A stretch of DNA of 64,000 bases, from assembly GCA_023374025.1 (NCBI GenBank), contig SIJG01000002.1, positions 3,107,626 through 3,171,625 on the forward strand, read 5' to 3'. Position 1 is the stretch's first letter, and every line of letters starts with the position of its first letter. The notes under the pieces are model-generated. The model did not search any database and was not told where the DNA came from. It saw only the letters and a program-made list of their open reading frames with translations. Position numbers and translations under genes: made by a program. Shown one piece after another: positions 1 to 11,675 of the stretch. The DNA is from Heterodera schachtii (lineage: Eukaryota; Nematoda; Chromadorea; Rhabditida; Heteroderidae).

Positions 1-345
1 TTAGGGGGTCAATTGTCGGTCTCTGTCTCGACTCTTTAGGGGGTCAATTGTCAGTCTCTGTCTCGACTCTTAGGGGGTCAATTATCGGTCTCTGTCTCGA
101 CTCTTTAGGGGGTCAATTGTCGGTCTCTGTCTCGACTCTTAGGGGGTCAATTGTCGGTCTCTGTCTCGACTCTTAGGGGGTCAATTGTCGGTCTCTGTCT
201 CGACTCTTTAGGGGGTCAATTGTCAGTCTCTGTCTCGACTCTTAGGGGGTCAATTATCGGTCTCGACTCTTTAGGGGGTCAATTGTCGGTCTCTGTCTCG
301 ACTCTTTTGGGGGTCATTTGTCGGTTTTCTTTTTCGACTCTTTGG
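1..345. repeat. 34/35-bp minisatellite
   Basis: About nine head-to-tail copies of a unit starting TTAGGGGGTCAATTGTCGG and ending TCTGTCTCGACTCT. The period alternates between 34 and 35 bp depending on two or three T at the junction. Point variants (GTCGG or GTCAG, ATTGT or ATTAT) accumulate, and the last copies (300-345) are degenerate. The array touches the left edge, so its full length is unknown. The G-rich strand reads inward from the left edge, opposite to a left chromosome end. Confidence 0.95.
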
Positions 346-354
346 GTTTGAATT

Positions 355-2503
355 TTAATTTAAATTTCCATTCCCTCCCCCATGTCCCGCTTTATTACCT
401 TCCATGTCACGCAATTGCTGCTCCGTCTCATCCGCCCGCAACTGTTCCATCCTCAGCTGTTGTTCCGCTGCGTGCCGTCGGCGGCGTTCGTCCTCCAATG
501 CCGCGGGCGAAATGCCGGCGCCGCCCTTTGTCGGCCCGGCCATTGTGCCGTCGTCGTAATAATTGTTACTGCTGTCCAACTAATTAATATTTTGATTTGC
601 GATTTAATTGGTTTAATGCCTTTTTCCATTGCCGTCGTGTGCCATTTTGTTGTGTGCCGTTGTCGTCCGTTTCGAAGTGCTGCTGTTCATCGACGGACAC
701 CGCCTCTTCGGCGGACGACGACGACTCGGCGCCACGGCGACGGCGGAGGGGCGACGACGGACGACGGTCAGTAACAAAAGCAACGCGGCGCTTTGGCATT
801 GTGTTTGGCTGAAAATTCTCGAGTAAATTATAATTAGGGGAACCGTGCCGGGGAAAGGACCGGGCATTACTCTCTTTTCCCCTCTTCCCTTACTCCTTCC
901 TTTCCTCCTCTTTTTTACTCTTTCCCCCGCCCCCTTGTTCCCTTACTCTTTTCCCCTCTTCCGTTTTTCCTCCTCATCCTTCTCCTCTTCCTCCTCCTCT
1001 TCCTCTCCTTAAATTGTTTTCCTTTTCTCCCGCCCCCCACTCTTCTTTTACTCCTTTAATCCTTTTCCCTTACTCTTTTTTTCCTCCTCCTCTGCTTTTC
1101 TTCCTCCTTTCTCTCCTCTTCCTCCTCCTTTTCCTCCCTTTAAATTGTTTTCCCTTTCTCCTCTCTTCCCTTACTCCTTTCTCCATCTTCCCTTACTCTT
1201 TTTCCCCTTTTGCCTTACTCCTTTACCCCCCCCCCCTCTCCCCTTACTCTTTTTTCTCTCCTCCTCTGCTTTTCCTCCTCCTCCCTCTCATCTTCCTCTT
1301 CCTCCTCCTCTTCCTTTTCCTCTTCTTCCGATTCCATTCGAATTGCGTCAGTTGAACTTCTCGCAGCATAATAATAGTGCCGTGCTGCTTCTGCCACTGT
1401 CTCCGCTTCTTCTTTTGTTCCGCTTGTCCTCCTTCTGCTGTGGCCATTTACTGAGGAAAAGCGTCGGTTTGGCTGCCGGACGAACAAAGCGCCCTAAAAA
1501 TGAATAAAAAAATAATTAAATTTTGAAATTTAAAAATGGAAAAATGAAAAACCCTTTCGGTTGAGCCTCGCAAATAGGCATTTTCCAGCTCCAGCACCTC
1601 AATTTGGGTCTGCAAATTTTGCACGTACACACCTTCCAGAAAAGCCTGTGGAAAGATTCTCTCGTCCTTTGAGAATTTCCAAAAAACTTTTTTCAAAAAT
1701 AACGAAAATTCTCTCAAAAATTGCCAAAAATAAAGCAAAATTTCTTTATAAAAAGGGCCAAATTCACCATGCTTTCCGCCGCCTCTGTGCATTTGTAAAC
1801 ATTTCGCTGGCTAAAGAAAAACGATTTTTTACCAATCGAAAAATGAAATTTTATTAAAAAAAGCTTACTCATTCGAATTTGCATTGGCCCGCGGAATGGC
1901 ACTCATTGAAGTCACCAAATGACCTTAATTAAATTCATAATAATATTTTTGAATAAATTCTCGATTAATAATGAAATTATCTCGAATCTCGAGATTTTAA
2001 AGTTTTTGGGTCCAGCCCTCCAGCAATTTTTTCTGAGACTTTTTGATTCTCACTCTTAAGCCCGGCCTTTTGTTTTTCCGTTCGATTAGCTCCCGTAAAT
2101 CCCCTCAAATTGGCCACCTAAACTTCCGCTCCTTCGCATTGCGTTCGATGGGCGCGGCACCGCCGGCGGCGGCGCTTTTGCCCTCTCCGCTGCTGCTTTT
2201 TTGGCCGCCACGGCATTGGCCGCCGTTTGACCACGGCCAAATGCGACGACAGTGCGCGGCGGCTTTGGCACGGAAGTGGACGCGGTGGCGGGGGACGAGG
2301 GCAGCAGGCGGGTGCCTTTGGTAGGGAGCAGGGGTAATTAGAGTAATTAACTGATATTGATCGTGCAAAATAAAAAAATAATGATGGCATAAGCAATGAG
2401 GAGAAATGAGGAAATGATGCTTTAACATGCTCACCGATGACCATCAGCTCCGCTGTTGCGTCCTCGCCAAAATTGTCGATGGGTGGCGCAATTGCAATTT
2501 CGT
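355..2503 (-). CDS. Coiled-coil protein, unknown function (5' partial)
   Basis: Exons joined by phase: 2503-2435, 2315-2161, 2117-2054, 1923-1869, 1810-1768, 1645-1553, one starting at 1493, then 808-620 and 579-355. The product runs from an acidic start (APPIDNFGEDATAEL) through an Ala/Pro/Lys stretch to a Leu-heptad segment (YVQNLQTQIEVLELENAYLR). After that come an Arg-rich acidic exon, a basic exon starting NTMPKRRVAF, and a charged helical tail (EDERRRRHAAEQQLRMEQLR). The intron 619-581 is only 39 bp and starts with GC (AAG|gcatta...attag|TTG), required by frame. The first visible exon has no start codon, so the 5' end is missing. The end of the exon starting at 1493 lies in a polypurine tract and is unresolved. 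The last exon either stops at 355 or splices at GAAG|gtaata and continues out of the window. I recognise the coiled coil but no family. Confidence 0.6.
870..1330. repeat. Polypyrimidine/polypurine tract
   Basis: About 460 bp of almost pure C/T on the + strand (blocks of CTC, CCTCTT, TTTTCC with few interruptions). Within the coiled-coil gene the purine strand is the sense strand, so it is either intron or an exon coding Glu/Lys/Arg-rich low complexity (EEEEKEEEEEEEDEREEEE at about 1215-1340). Confidence 0.85.
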
Positions 2504-3452
2504 CTTTTTGTATAAAATTAAAAAAAAATAACTGAAATTTTTGGATGGATTTAATTTTAATATTTCTTTAATTTCCCGAAAAATCCTTCAAACTCATTTA
2601 AAACATGAAAATGCTTCTCCTTAGGTTGGTAGTTTTGCTTGGTTTATTTACTATTTATTTATGTGCTTTTGCTGTGAGGGAAGTGCCAATGCCCGCGGCG
2701 GCGGCGGAGGTGCCAATCCGTGGGTTGTCCGCCGATTGCCCCCCGGGGTGGGGGGGGGGGGGATCTGTCGGTCGGTGGTCATTCATCCCATCCATCGTTT
2801 GGTTTGTCTCTGCCCCCCCCCCCCGGGGGCTTTCCTTGGGTTCTTCCACCACATAAGCATGCTCCCCCCCCCCCCCCCCTCTGCTGCTTCCTTCCGTTCT
2901 CCAGCATATCCATGGCAACCGCTGCTGCTCACCAGCAGCCCCGTCGATGTCCCAATTACTCTCTGGACATTTGCCCACACTCGCCGGGGTTTAAGAAGGG
3001 AGAGAAGAATGAATGACCCTGGGGTTTCAGCTGGTCATTGGGGGGGGGGCTTAAAGTGGACAGACGGACGAAACGAAAATTGGGCGGAAGTACGTGTTGA
3101 AAAAGGGGGACGGATGAGGCAAAAGCATAGCAAGCAGCAGAAGGTACAGCCATCAACTTCAAGTGTTGCGGTATGTGTGAACTTTATGGTTTATCATAAA
3201 AGGCAATTAAAAGTGGCAAAAAGTGCCCCAGGGACTCTCGGGACTCTTGAAGTGTACGAGTGGCCCCTGAAAAATGCTTTTTTGAACTGATTGGCAAAAT
3301 GTCATGTGTTTACATTTATTTTGTTTGTTAGATAATTGACATTTAACATGAAATTTAAATACAAATACTGTTGGATTGCTACAAATAATTAAATAGAATT
3401 AATTTGGCATAATGTTTGCCTTTATCTTTGATCATCCTTCCTCCGCCACTGA
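2504..3452. other. Intergenic, low complexity, no gene supported
   Basis: Contains several poly-C/poly-G runs (about 2752-2762, 2814-2824, 2866-2878). Both strands have open frames of Gly/Pro low complexity with no splice-consistent or family-like signal. It may hold the missing 5' exons of the coiled-coil gene. Confidence 0.5.
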
Positions 3453-6400
3453 TCAGAGTTCGTCCTTTGTTTGGTGCGTCTCGCGTTTGATGCCCTCAAT
3501 GATGTCGTAGGGAAAGTCGGCACTGAATTGGCGCCAGAACTCCAACTTTTCCGGCGCTAGCGCTTTCTCCATTTGTGTGCTGCCTGAGCTAAAATTGGCG
3601 TACTGAAACGGCGCGTGGCGATCTGTCGGACGCCAATTGGCCAACGAATGAATGCGCGGAACTCTTAAAAACACAAAATTAAAACCCGCCACCCAAATTA
3701 CTGCCATTTTGATAATTGAGACCAAAAAAACAGGTACGGACTAATGATGGTCGAGATCGAGTTCCTCGAGACTGGAGACAGAGAACTGAGCCAAGGATAT
3801 GATACCGAGACGAGCCCGAAAATCCAAGACTTTTGTCGAGTCAAATTTAATCCAAAGTCTCGAGGCCAAAACCCCGAGAATTTTTTCAAGTCGAGAATCT
3901 CGAGTATCATGAAAAAGAACAAGCCGAGAAACCACCAATTTTAAGTATCATTGCTAAATTTACCCGGTATTTGTGAAGCTTGTGATGGTTTCGATCAGTG
4001 CCCGTTGGAAGTGTTTGTCCGCTTCCGTCGCATTATCAGTTTCGTAAGGGATAGGAAGGCCAAATAATGGGTACAATTCGACGCAGTGGGGAGAGCCTGG
4101 AAAAATTTAAATTTAAAAGTTAATTAAAATTAAAATTAAACTTTTAAAAATTAAAATTTCAAAATTTGAGTGTTTGTAAGTGCCCTCCTGCCCACCTTTG
4201 ACAGGAATATCAGGTGGATATCCCGAATTAATGTGCTCAATTTGGTACAGATAAATTGGCCACCCGGCTGCCATCTTTTGCTGGGCTTCCAATAACATTG
4301 GCACAAGAAACATTGTGTCAGTGATTATCTAAAAAAATAAAAAAAATCGCAAATTCGCAAATTTAAAATTTAATATTTAAATTTATAGAATTAAAAATAT
4401 TTATTTTAATATATTCATGAAATTTAATTTGTCGTTTAATTAATCACTCTTTGGTAATTAATGATGTCATCATTAATTAATAAATAACTAATTGATTAAT
4501 TTTGTAATTATTATTAATTAATTATTAATTGCCTCGTTGTATTTGGTCAGCCAATATTTGTTGTTTTCTTCTTCCCCATTTTTTGGTGAGTAAAATTGCA
4601 AAATTCGCTGCTGTGCCATTTTCGCTGTGTCGCCAAAATATTTTTCGGGCGCAATTTTTTGCGCAATTAAATGTTGAAGGTCGGCACGGCCAAAATTGGC
4701 CCATTTGGCACGAGGAATTTGGGTGGAAATGATAGTCGGGTCTTCGGTGAAAAGGGCTAAAAGCAATGGGATTTTCAAGGGGGAGGAGGGGGTAGAAATT
4801 ATAAAATTCTAAAATTTTTGGGAATTTCCGACGCTTTTGGCCCCCTTTTTGTCACAGCAATTTAAAACAATTAAAAATTGTTATCATTTGCTTACTAAAT
4901 GTCAATGCTTCAAGCGAAGCGATGCCCATAATTGTGCGCTAAAATTATTTAAACAAAAATTATTTATTTTAAATTTTCAAAACTTTGGGGGGCGCTTTTT
5001 GTATCAAAAGTGCCGCCGAATCGGTGGGCAAAAAATCGCCGTCAAAGCGCGGATGGAATTGCAAAAAGTTCAGTTCGTTTCGGCCACGGCCCTAATGCGT
5101 TAATTAAAATAAAAATTGAATAATTTAAATTCGATTGGTCACAATTTTGTCGATTCCGTCCATCAGTTCGTTCGGCGTTTTTTGCCTAAATTTTTTCGAA
5201 ATTATTATTATTTTTTATTTTTGTCATACATGCGCAAGGGGTGTGCCGGCTCACCCGTTGCCCATAATTATTAAAACAAAAATGTAATTACGGGATTTCG
5301 CTCCCAGTGAATCCGATTGCCCATTAATTTTAATTCTTTCACGAATTTTTCTTTTTGTTTTTGGCCCTTCTTCCAATTTTTATTTTTTAATTTATTTTTT
5401 AAATCATTTTCTGTTCATTTTTGCACATTTAATTATTTCCGTTTTTTGTTCTTTCTTTTGAACACTTTCCATTTAATTTTTGTGCTGATTGATCATTGTT
5501 TTTTAAATAAATTCTTTCATTGATTTCCTCCATCAGATTTATTTTTCATTTTTTTTTTGCCATTTTTCTGACATTTTTTGCCCTATTGTCCCATTCTTTC
5601 CCCCAATTTCACCTCACCTCAAACATTCCTTCACCGCTTCCGTCGTCGCTTTGTCCCCCGCTTCGTCTCCACAGCCCACCGCTTCCGCCAGTCGCTTCGT
5701 CTCGCCCACCACGCGGTCGTTGGCCGACCATTCGACCAAAGCGGTGCCGCTTTGTTCGATGGCATGCCGAAAATGCACCCATTTTCGGATTAATTTTAAA
5801 TTTTCCATTTTTGGCATTTGCCCACTTGAAAAGGCCATTAGCGTGCGGTGACACGGCCAAAAGGCCGACACTCGCGGCGCCGGCACTGAACCCCCACAGA
5901 GTGAGCAGCGACGGGTCGCCCCCAAAACGGCGCAAATTGTCGTGCAAAAATTGCAGTGCCATTGTCTGGTCCCAAAGGCCGTAATTCCCGGCAAATGAAG
6001 CATCGCCCGTCGTGGCAAAGCCCAAAAAGTAACAAAAATTAAAATACCTAATTATTATCAATAATAATTACAATAATATTATTAAAAATATTTATTTCAT
6101 TTACAACGGTCAACATATGTTTTTTTAATTAAAAATTCACTTTTATAATTTGACTAATATTTAAAAATTTACATATAAATAAATATCCATTGTTTTTATT
6201 AAATTTATTTCACTAAAAATGAGATTTAACAAAAATGACAGTTTTTCAATTAAATTAATTATCGTATTATTTAAATACTTGTTTATTACTATATTACCCA
6301 GCATTGCGAGTCGGTACTGTATGGTGACAAACAGAAGGCCACGGCGTACAAATTTGGCAATCGCTTCGGGTTTGAATTGGCGACTTGTGCCGGCCTGGAA

Positions 6401-7087
6401 ACCGCCCCCATGGACATAGACGAGAACGGGGGCCAAATTGGCATCATCGGACGGCAAATGAAAAAGAAAACATTTATTATTATTAATTAATTTAATTTAA
6501 TAATTTATACTTTTTCCGGTCCAAAAATGTTCATATAGAGACAATCCTCACTGAGCTGATCAGGCTTCAACATAAGAAGAGATTAGCATTAAATTAATTA
6601 ATTATTTCATTCGAAAAATTTAATAAATAAAATAAAATAAATTATTTTTTATTTTTTTAATTTAAATTTAATAATTATATATTCAACATTCATTGTGAAC
6701 CTCTGCATAAATTTCGGCACGCGCAATGGGCCAACACGCGGGTGCCATTTCAGAAGCATTGAAAATTCCGCTCCATTTTTCCGGTTTCAAAGGCTTCTGT
6801 AAAATTTCAGCTATTTGATGAATTGCCACAATTTTAATTGCCTCAAATCGCAATTTGCCCAGCGGCGGTCGCGCGAAGGGCACACCCAAAAAGGCGGTGA
6901 GTGCCACGGGTTGGCCATCGACGGGGTCGACGACGTGCAAAAGTTGGCCACGGATTTTGCCAAATTGGGTGCTGACAATTGGCGAATCGTCAGGAGGAGA
7001 CGAGGAAAAGCATGGGGACGGAGAGAGGAGGAGGAGGAAAAGCAGGGCCAAACAAAACGGAAGAGAAAGCGGAAGAGCGGACGGCAT
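3453..7087 (-). CDS. Secreted carboxylesterase with KDEL tail (type B, gut-esterase-like)
   Basis: Alpha/beta-hydrolase fold carboxylesterase of about 597 residues, inferred to hydrolyse carboxyl esters in the ER lumen. Exons: 7087-6842, 6796-6701, 6564-6511, about 6457-6298, 6021-5826, 5767-5618, 5185-5143, 5091-4984, 4938-4896, 4756-4533, 4328-4196, 4096-3964, 3663-3453. The ATG at 7087 starts a signal peptide (LPFCLALLFLLLLSPSPCFS). Seen motifs: SEDCLYMNIF, the oxyanion-hole HGGG, nucleophile elbow WGFSAGAASVG, acidic residue in SLEALTF, and catalytic His in GSPHCVELYPLFG; the triad appears intact. It ends HQTKDEL, a canonical ER-retention signal, as I recall for C. elegans GES-1. Introns 1 (6841-6797) and 10 (4532-4329) start with GC after GAG. 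Introns 3, 4 and 5 have no AG at the required acceptor. Intron 12 (3963-3664) has many CTCGAG-like motifs. Orthology to ges-1 is inference. Confidence 0.88.
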
Positions 7088-7653
7088 CGGCGCCGGAGGA
7101 AGCCTAAATCGGTATGGTACTGTACAACAGAAAATAAAACGGTTGGGATGGCCAAATACACTTGGTTGGCCCCACTAATTGTCCCAGGGGCTACCAGCGA
7201 TTAAATTAAATTGGGTCCCGGGATTCGTCCGAGAATCTCGAGCAGCCCGAACAATGGAAAACAAAAATATGAACGGACAAATGAGGAAAATATGCAAATC
7301 GATTTGTACAAAAATGGGAGGGACAATCGGCGGACGGACCGAAAGAATTGGGGGGGGGGGGGGGCGTTGTTCTCGCAAAAGTGGCGAATTCTCTCACATT
7401 TTAATAATATTTGTCGTGTCCCCCCCAAATTAGTGAAAAGTGAATGAATGGGCCACAAAATTTGATAAGGAATCTCTTTTTGAGACATTTTGATGTCCCG
7501 AGTTCCGATAATAATACCCTTTTACTTTATATTTTAATTACCCCAAAAAATTGTTTTTCCCAGCCATTTTTTTTTTAATTTTCCATAAAATTATTAAAAT
7601 TATTTCGAAATTTGTACAAAAATGTCAAAATGAAAATGAATGAAAATGTTGTT

Positions 7654-8981
7654 TCATTTTCTGCTATTTTCCTCTGCCAAAGTCTCCGCCATAAATTTTG
7701 TTCTGTCATCGCCTTCCATTCCGGCAACGTAAATTGACCTCGACAGAATGTCGTCGAAATCGCCTAAAATTATGACAAAATAAAAATTTCTTTTTTCTTA
7801 ATTAGCCTCAATTAAATTAAATTCGATAATCTCTTTTCATTTTATGTCACCTTCGTTGCACAAAGATTTAGTGCACACGCACAGAATGGAAGACGACGAC
7901 TGAATTATTTAAAATTTGGCACAAAATTAATTTAAATTGGCGGAAAAGCCCACCCCTGGCGGATTTTAAAGGCTTAACCTTTTGGCAACATTTAAAGATA
8001 TTAATAATTGCAGAAGATGTGCAATTGGCATATTTAATTACCCCGCCCATTTAATTACTCCCATCCATGGCTTTCTCCCCCGCGCTTTTCGCTTTGCCCT
8101 GCCCATTGCTTTCCCCCTTTTTCTCACGTGACTCGTCGGTGCTGCGGGTGGTCCTGCCACGGTTTCTGCCCTGCTCTGTTCCTCTCCTGTTGGTGCTGAT
8201 ACGCTTCTGCCGCCTCGTCTTTTGCCTTTTCCAAACGGTGGCAAAAGGCGCGCCCCGGCGGTCCCTTCGACAATTAACGGCAGCAAAGGGTCGGCGGAAA
8301 GACGCGCCTAAACAAAAAGCCGTAAATTATGCTAATTAAAGAATCATTAGCCGCTTGCCCAGCTGTCCAACGGCTGGCAAATGCCGCCGGCGCCCCCATT
8401 TTCTGCCAGCCGAGTCAGAAATGGCGCCAGCATTTCCGCGCTGCCGGCGCTCGTGCAGAATTTGCGTACGCGGGCCCTCGCGGCGCCGTCTCCCGCGGCA
8501 TCGGTCGGCTGCTGCAATTCCGCCACGGATCGGCTGTCAGCAGCGGTGGTGAAGTGCAACAGAGTGGAACAACTGTTGAACGGAGCGGATGGCATAAGTG
8601 CGGATGCCGCAGGGCATTCCACGGCCTAAAATTGCGCGATGATTAAGGGAAAAGGAGGGGTTGTTTAAGGAATAAACCCATTTTCCCGCGACTTCCATTT
8701 TGGCACTCATTTTCCCTCTATGGGTTTGGCACCCTCTGTTTTCCTCTGGCTTTTCCACCCACCCTTTGTTGGCATGGCCCCGTGTCCTCCTGTCTGTGCT
8801 GCACATTGCACGTGTAGCAGCTGAATGTGCCGCCTCCGCCGCCTTCTCCCCCAATTCCGTTGCCATTCTCATCGCTTTGTTCTTGCTGCTGCTGTTGCTG
8901 CGCTGTCTCGTGAAAAAGCATTGGCACAAACAGAAAAAAAACGGCACAAATTGATAAATTTATCAAATGGAGGGAAGACAT
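7654..8981 (-). CDS. Secreted Cys-rich protein (Ly6-like start) with basic tail
   Basis: Four exons fit perfectly in phase: 8981-8763, 8625-8352, 8307-8059, 7763-7654 (TGA). The product has a signal peptide (MSSLHLINLSICAVFFLFVP), a Gln run and Gly-rich linker, then FSCYTCNVQHRQEDTGPCQQ. The next exon adds Cys in AVECPA, FNSC, KFC and GICQP. The CYTC opening and Cys count suggest a small disulfide domain such as Ly6/three-finger, but the full spacing does not let me assign a family. The third exon is strongly basic (KRQKTRRQKRISTNRRGTEQ) and the protein ends SIYVAGMEGDDRTKF plus a short tail. Intron 2 (8351-8308) must begin with GC (AGCG|gctaat), because no GT gives a compatible phase. The basic tail has several dibasic sites; processing is possible but unproven. 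Confidence 0.6.
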
Positions 8982-10330
8982 CTCTTCTCACTTTCTAAAA
9001 AGTTGAGAAAGGAGCAAAGGCTTCTCAGTTTATCCATAATTTGTGTTAAATGTGAAACTGATCCGGAAGGATTAGCGGGGGAAGCGAAAAGCAAACAAAA
9101 AAAAAGCATTTCAATTCATTTGCGCCGTCAAAGCGCCCCGGGGGACTGATCAGTGGCAGAAGCAAAAGCAGCAGCAATAGCAGCAAATCCGATTGGGATG
9201 GATTTGGGTTGCGCGGCTCTTTTTTCGGCATTGTATTGCCCCCCGGGGTTGAGGGATTAATCGAACGACGACGGACGAACATGACGATGGGAAGGGATGG
9301 GAAAAGAATGGGAGGAATTGGGGGAATTGGAGAGGAGGGGTGAAAGAGGGCAAAAGGGGGGGGGGGGGAAGGGGAGGGGGGGGGGGGGGGGGGCTAAAGC
9401 GGGGCCGACCAATCCCTCTCCAAAAAAGTCAAAGCTGCTGGACGATAAACAGCACCGATTAACTTCTCTTCGTCCTCTTCCAGCTTCTCCCATTGCCTCT
9501 CCATTGCTTTTGCTTCTGCTTTATCCCAATGCCCCGGGGGCACACGCCAAAGCCAAAAAAAATAATTAGCATTCATTTTGAAGCATCCATCGGGGGCAAA
9601 AGCGCAGCAAATTAAGGAAAAAGTGCGCACGAAAAAATGAACAACAACAAGCAGTTTTGCCAAAAATGGAAAAGGAAAAATTTGAGGAAAAAAATAAAAA
9701 ATGGAGAAAAATGGATGAAATTGGGAAAAAAAAACAAACAAAAAAGAAACAAAATACCAATTAGCAGTTTGTAAATTTAAAAGGACGAAATTCCCTCCGA
9801 GGATAATATATTAAAAAAAGCCGATGATGACAAAGAGACGGACAAAAGCCAAAAAATTAAAAAAAAATAAAAAAAATAATTAAAATACTAAATGTAAAAT
9901 GAAAGAAAAATAAATGTAAAAAAGGAAAATTTGAAAAGCGTAATTAGCTAATTAGGACAAATAATAAAATGGATGAACCACCGATAGATAATTAATAAGA
10001 ACAATAAAAAAAATATTTTGATGGGGTTCAGCGAATTGGTGGAACGGAGCGATCCCCGGAGAAGAACCCAAACAAAAACAATAGAACGAAAGACGCTTTA
10101 TGAGAATAAAAAGCGAAATTTTTTTTGTTTAATAAAAGAAAACTAATTATTTATAACAATTAATTAATTAGTTTTCACCTTTTTAATATTACAAAAACAT
10201 TTGAAATAAAATGGAATTGAGAAGGGATAATTAATTTAAAAGCTCAATTTGATTATCATTAAAATAATATTTATCCGATTTTTTGCTAATTGATTTGCTA
10301 ATTGCCAATGATTCCGTGCCGTGCCAAATC
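8982..10330. other. Intergenic with two long G tracts
   Basis: No gene is supported. 9356-9393 holds runs of 13 and 18 G separated by AAGGGGA. The rest is AT-rich with A-rich segments (9600-10080). Confidence 0.6.
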
Positions 10331-11198
10331 TCATTTTTCATCCAAATTTGCCCATGTTTTCACATCTCTTTTTGCATATGCGCATGTGTGCAGTGCCGTC
10401 GCAATTTTTGCGCCGTCACTTTTGCGGTAAATGTCGGCGCCGGTGAAGCAAAGGGAAGAGCCGAGCCGAGAGACGAAGCCATCCACCAAAATGGAGTCAC
10501 CCGAAAGGCAAATCGAATTTAATTGCTTAATTATTATTTTATTATTATTTAATTTTCCAACCAATTTTGGCGGGTGCCAAAAAGCTGACACTCAGGCCAA
10601 TGCTTATGCCATCCGTTTGTCGTTTTGTCAAGCAAATTGCGGTCGATGTCACAATGTCCACCTAAAATTTAATATCAAATTCCTTTAATTAATTTATTTT
10701 AGATATTAAATTTATTATAATTTCTCTTTTTAATCATTTGTTTTTACATATTTTGTTATTGTTTTTTTCTATATTAAATTTATTATAATTTCTATTTTTA
10801 TTATTGTTCTCTTTTCAATTATTTGCTTATCTTTTTTAATTATTTATTTTCTTTATTAATTTGCGTGATAATTTTAATTTTATTTTATTTAAATATATTT
10901 ATTTTCCATTTTCCCCCCTCTCGCCAATGTGGCGGTCATTCCCCCGTGCAGTGTCCCGTGCAAATTCGCGTGTTCCTCCCCCAATTCCATCTCAACTTTT
11001 AGTCGGCCTTTCTCCGCGTGCACAACGCGACACTTAAGCCAAAAAATTTAAAAAATAAATAATAATAATAATTACTCCTTAATATTTTATTCATTTTCGA
11101 TTTTTCACTTTTTCTGCACAACGCTCAAAATTTTTCATTGCGCCGTAATTTCGGAAAAACGCACGGGCCAAACGCAAATAATTGGGCGAAGAACACAT
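10331..11198 (-). CDS. Hotdog acyl-CoA thioesterase, ACOT13-like, copy A
   Basis: Small hotdog-fold thioesterase, inferred to hydrolyse fatty acyl-CoA. Exons: 11198-11109, 11032-10925, 10661-10562, 10500-10331 (TGA). The ATG at 11198 opens MCSSPNYLRLARAFFRNYG. The family signature follows: EEHANLHGTLHGGMTATL then VDIVTSTAICLT, with the HGG turn and the conserved Asp of the ATLVD motif kept. The last exon reads FTGADIYRKSDGAKIATALH. Exon lengths 108 and 100 bp match copy B (33192-33891) exactly, so this is a paralogue. Two introns are odd compared with copy B: intron 2 (10924-10662) starts GC where B has GT, and intron 3 (10561-10501) ends CGG|GTGAC where B has TAG|GTGAC. Confidence 0.85.
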
Positions 11199-11596
11199 TT
11201 TAAGAGAAATATGTAAAAAATAAAAACAAAAAATAAATGAAAATAAAAATAAATAATTCGGAGAATTGGCCATAAATTTAATTGGGAATAAACTTTAAAA
11301 ATGGGGGAAAAAGGGGGGAGAGAATCGATTTTATAGGGCAAAATGGGAGGAGAGAAGCAAAGACTCAACAGAAGAGGGCAAACATGAAAGAATGAAAAAA
11401 GAAGCGATCCATTTTAAAATACTTTTATTAAGAAATAAAAATATCTAACGAAGGGGTGACCACTTACACGTTAGATTAAATAATTGATAAAAGTAATAGA
11501 AGACGAATACATTTGAAAAAGATAAAATGAGTCAAATGGGTAAAAGTGATAGACGACAATTGAATTTGGATTGGAGAAGAAAAAAAGTAGAAAAGT
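11199..11596. other. Intergenic, AT-rich
   Basis: No coding or RNA gene is seen between the thioesterase start and the retrotransposon-like ORF downstream region. Confidence 0.5.
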
Positions 11597-11670
11597 CAGA
11601 CCTCCAGCAAAGGGAAACTGGAGAGAAAATTTGGTTTTTGAGGAATTTTAAAGAAATAGCTGGAGGTCTG
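11597..11670. repeat. 12-bp perfect inverted repeat just 3' of ORF1-like gene
   Basis: CAGACCTCCAGC at 11597-11608 and its exact complement GCTGGAGGTCTG at 11659-11670, with a 50-bp loop. On the minus strand it lies immediately after the stop codon at 11676, so it would form a stem-loop in the 3' UTR of that ORF. Confidence 0.8.
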
Positions 11671-11675
11671 CAGAA

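Noticed and set aside
1..345. Chromosome-end telomere
   Set aside because: The strand orientation is opposite to that of a left-hand telomere, and the unit is complex and degenerate toward the inside.
151..351. Open frame through the minisatellite
   Set aside because: The peptide is just the translated tandem repeat (VSTLRGSI units); no splice or family support.
2605..3290. Long open frames on both strands with Gly/Pro runs
   Set aside because: Open because of G/C homopolymers; no conserved motif or consistent phase.
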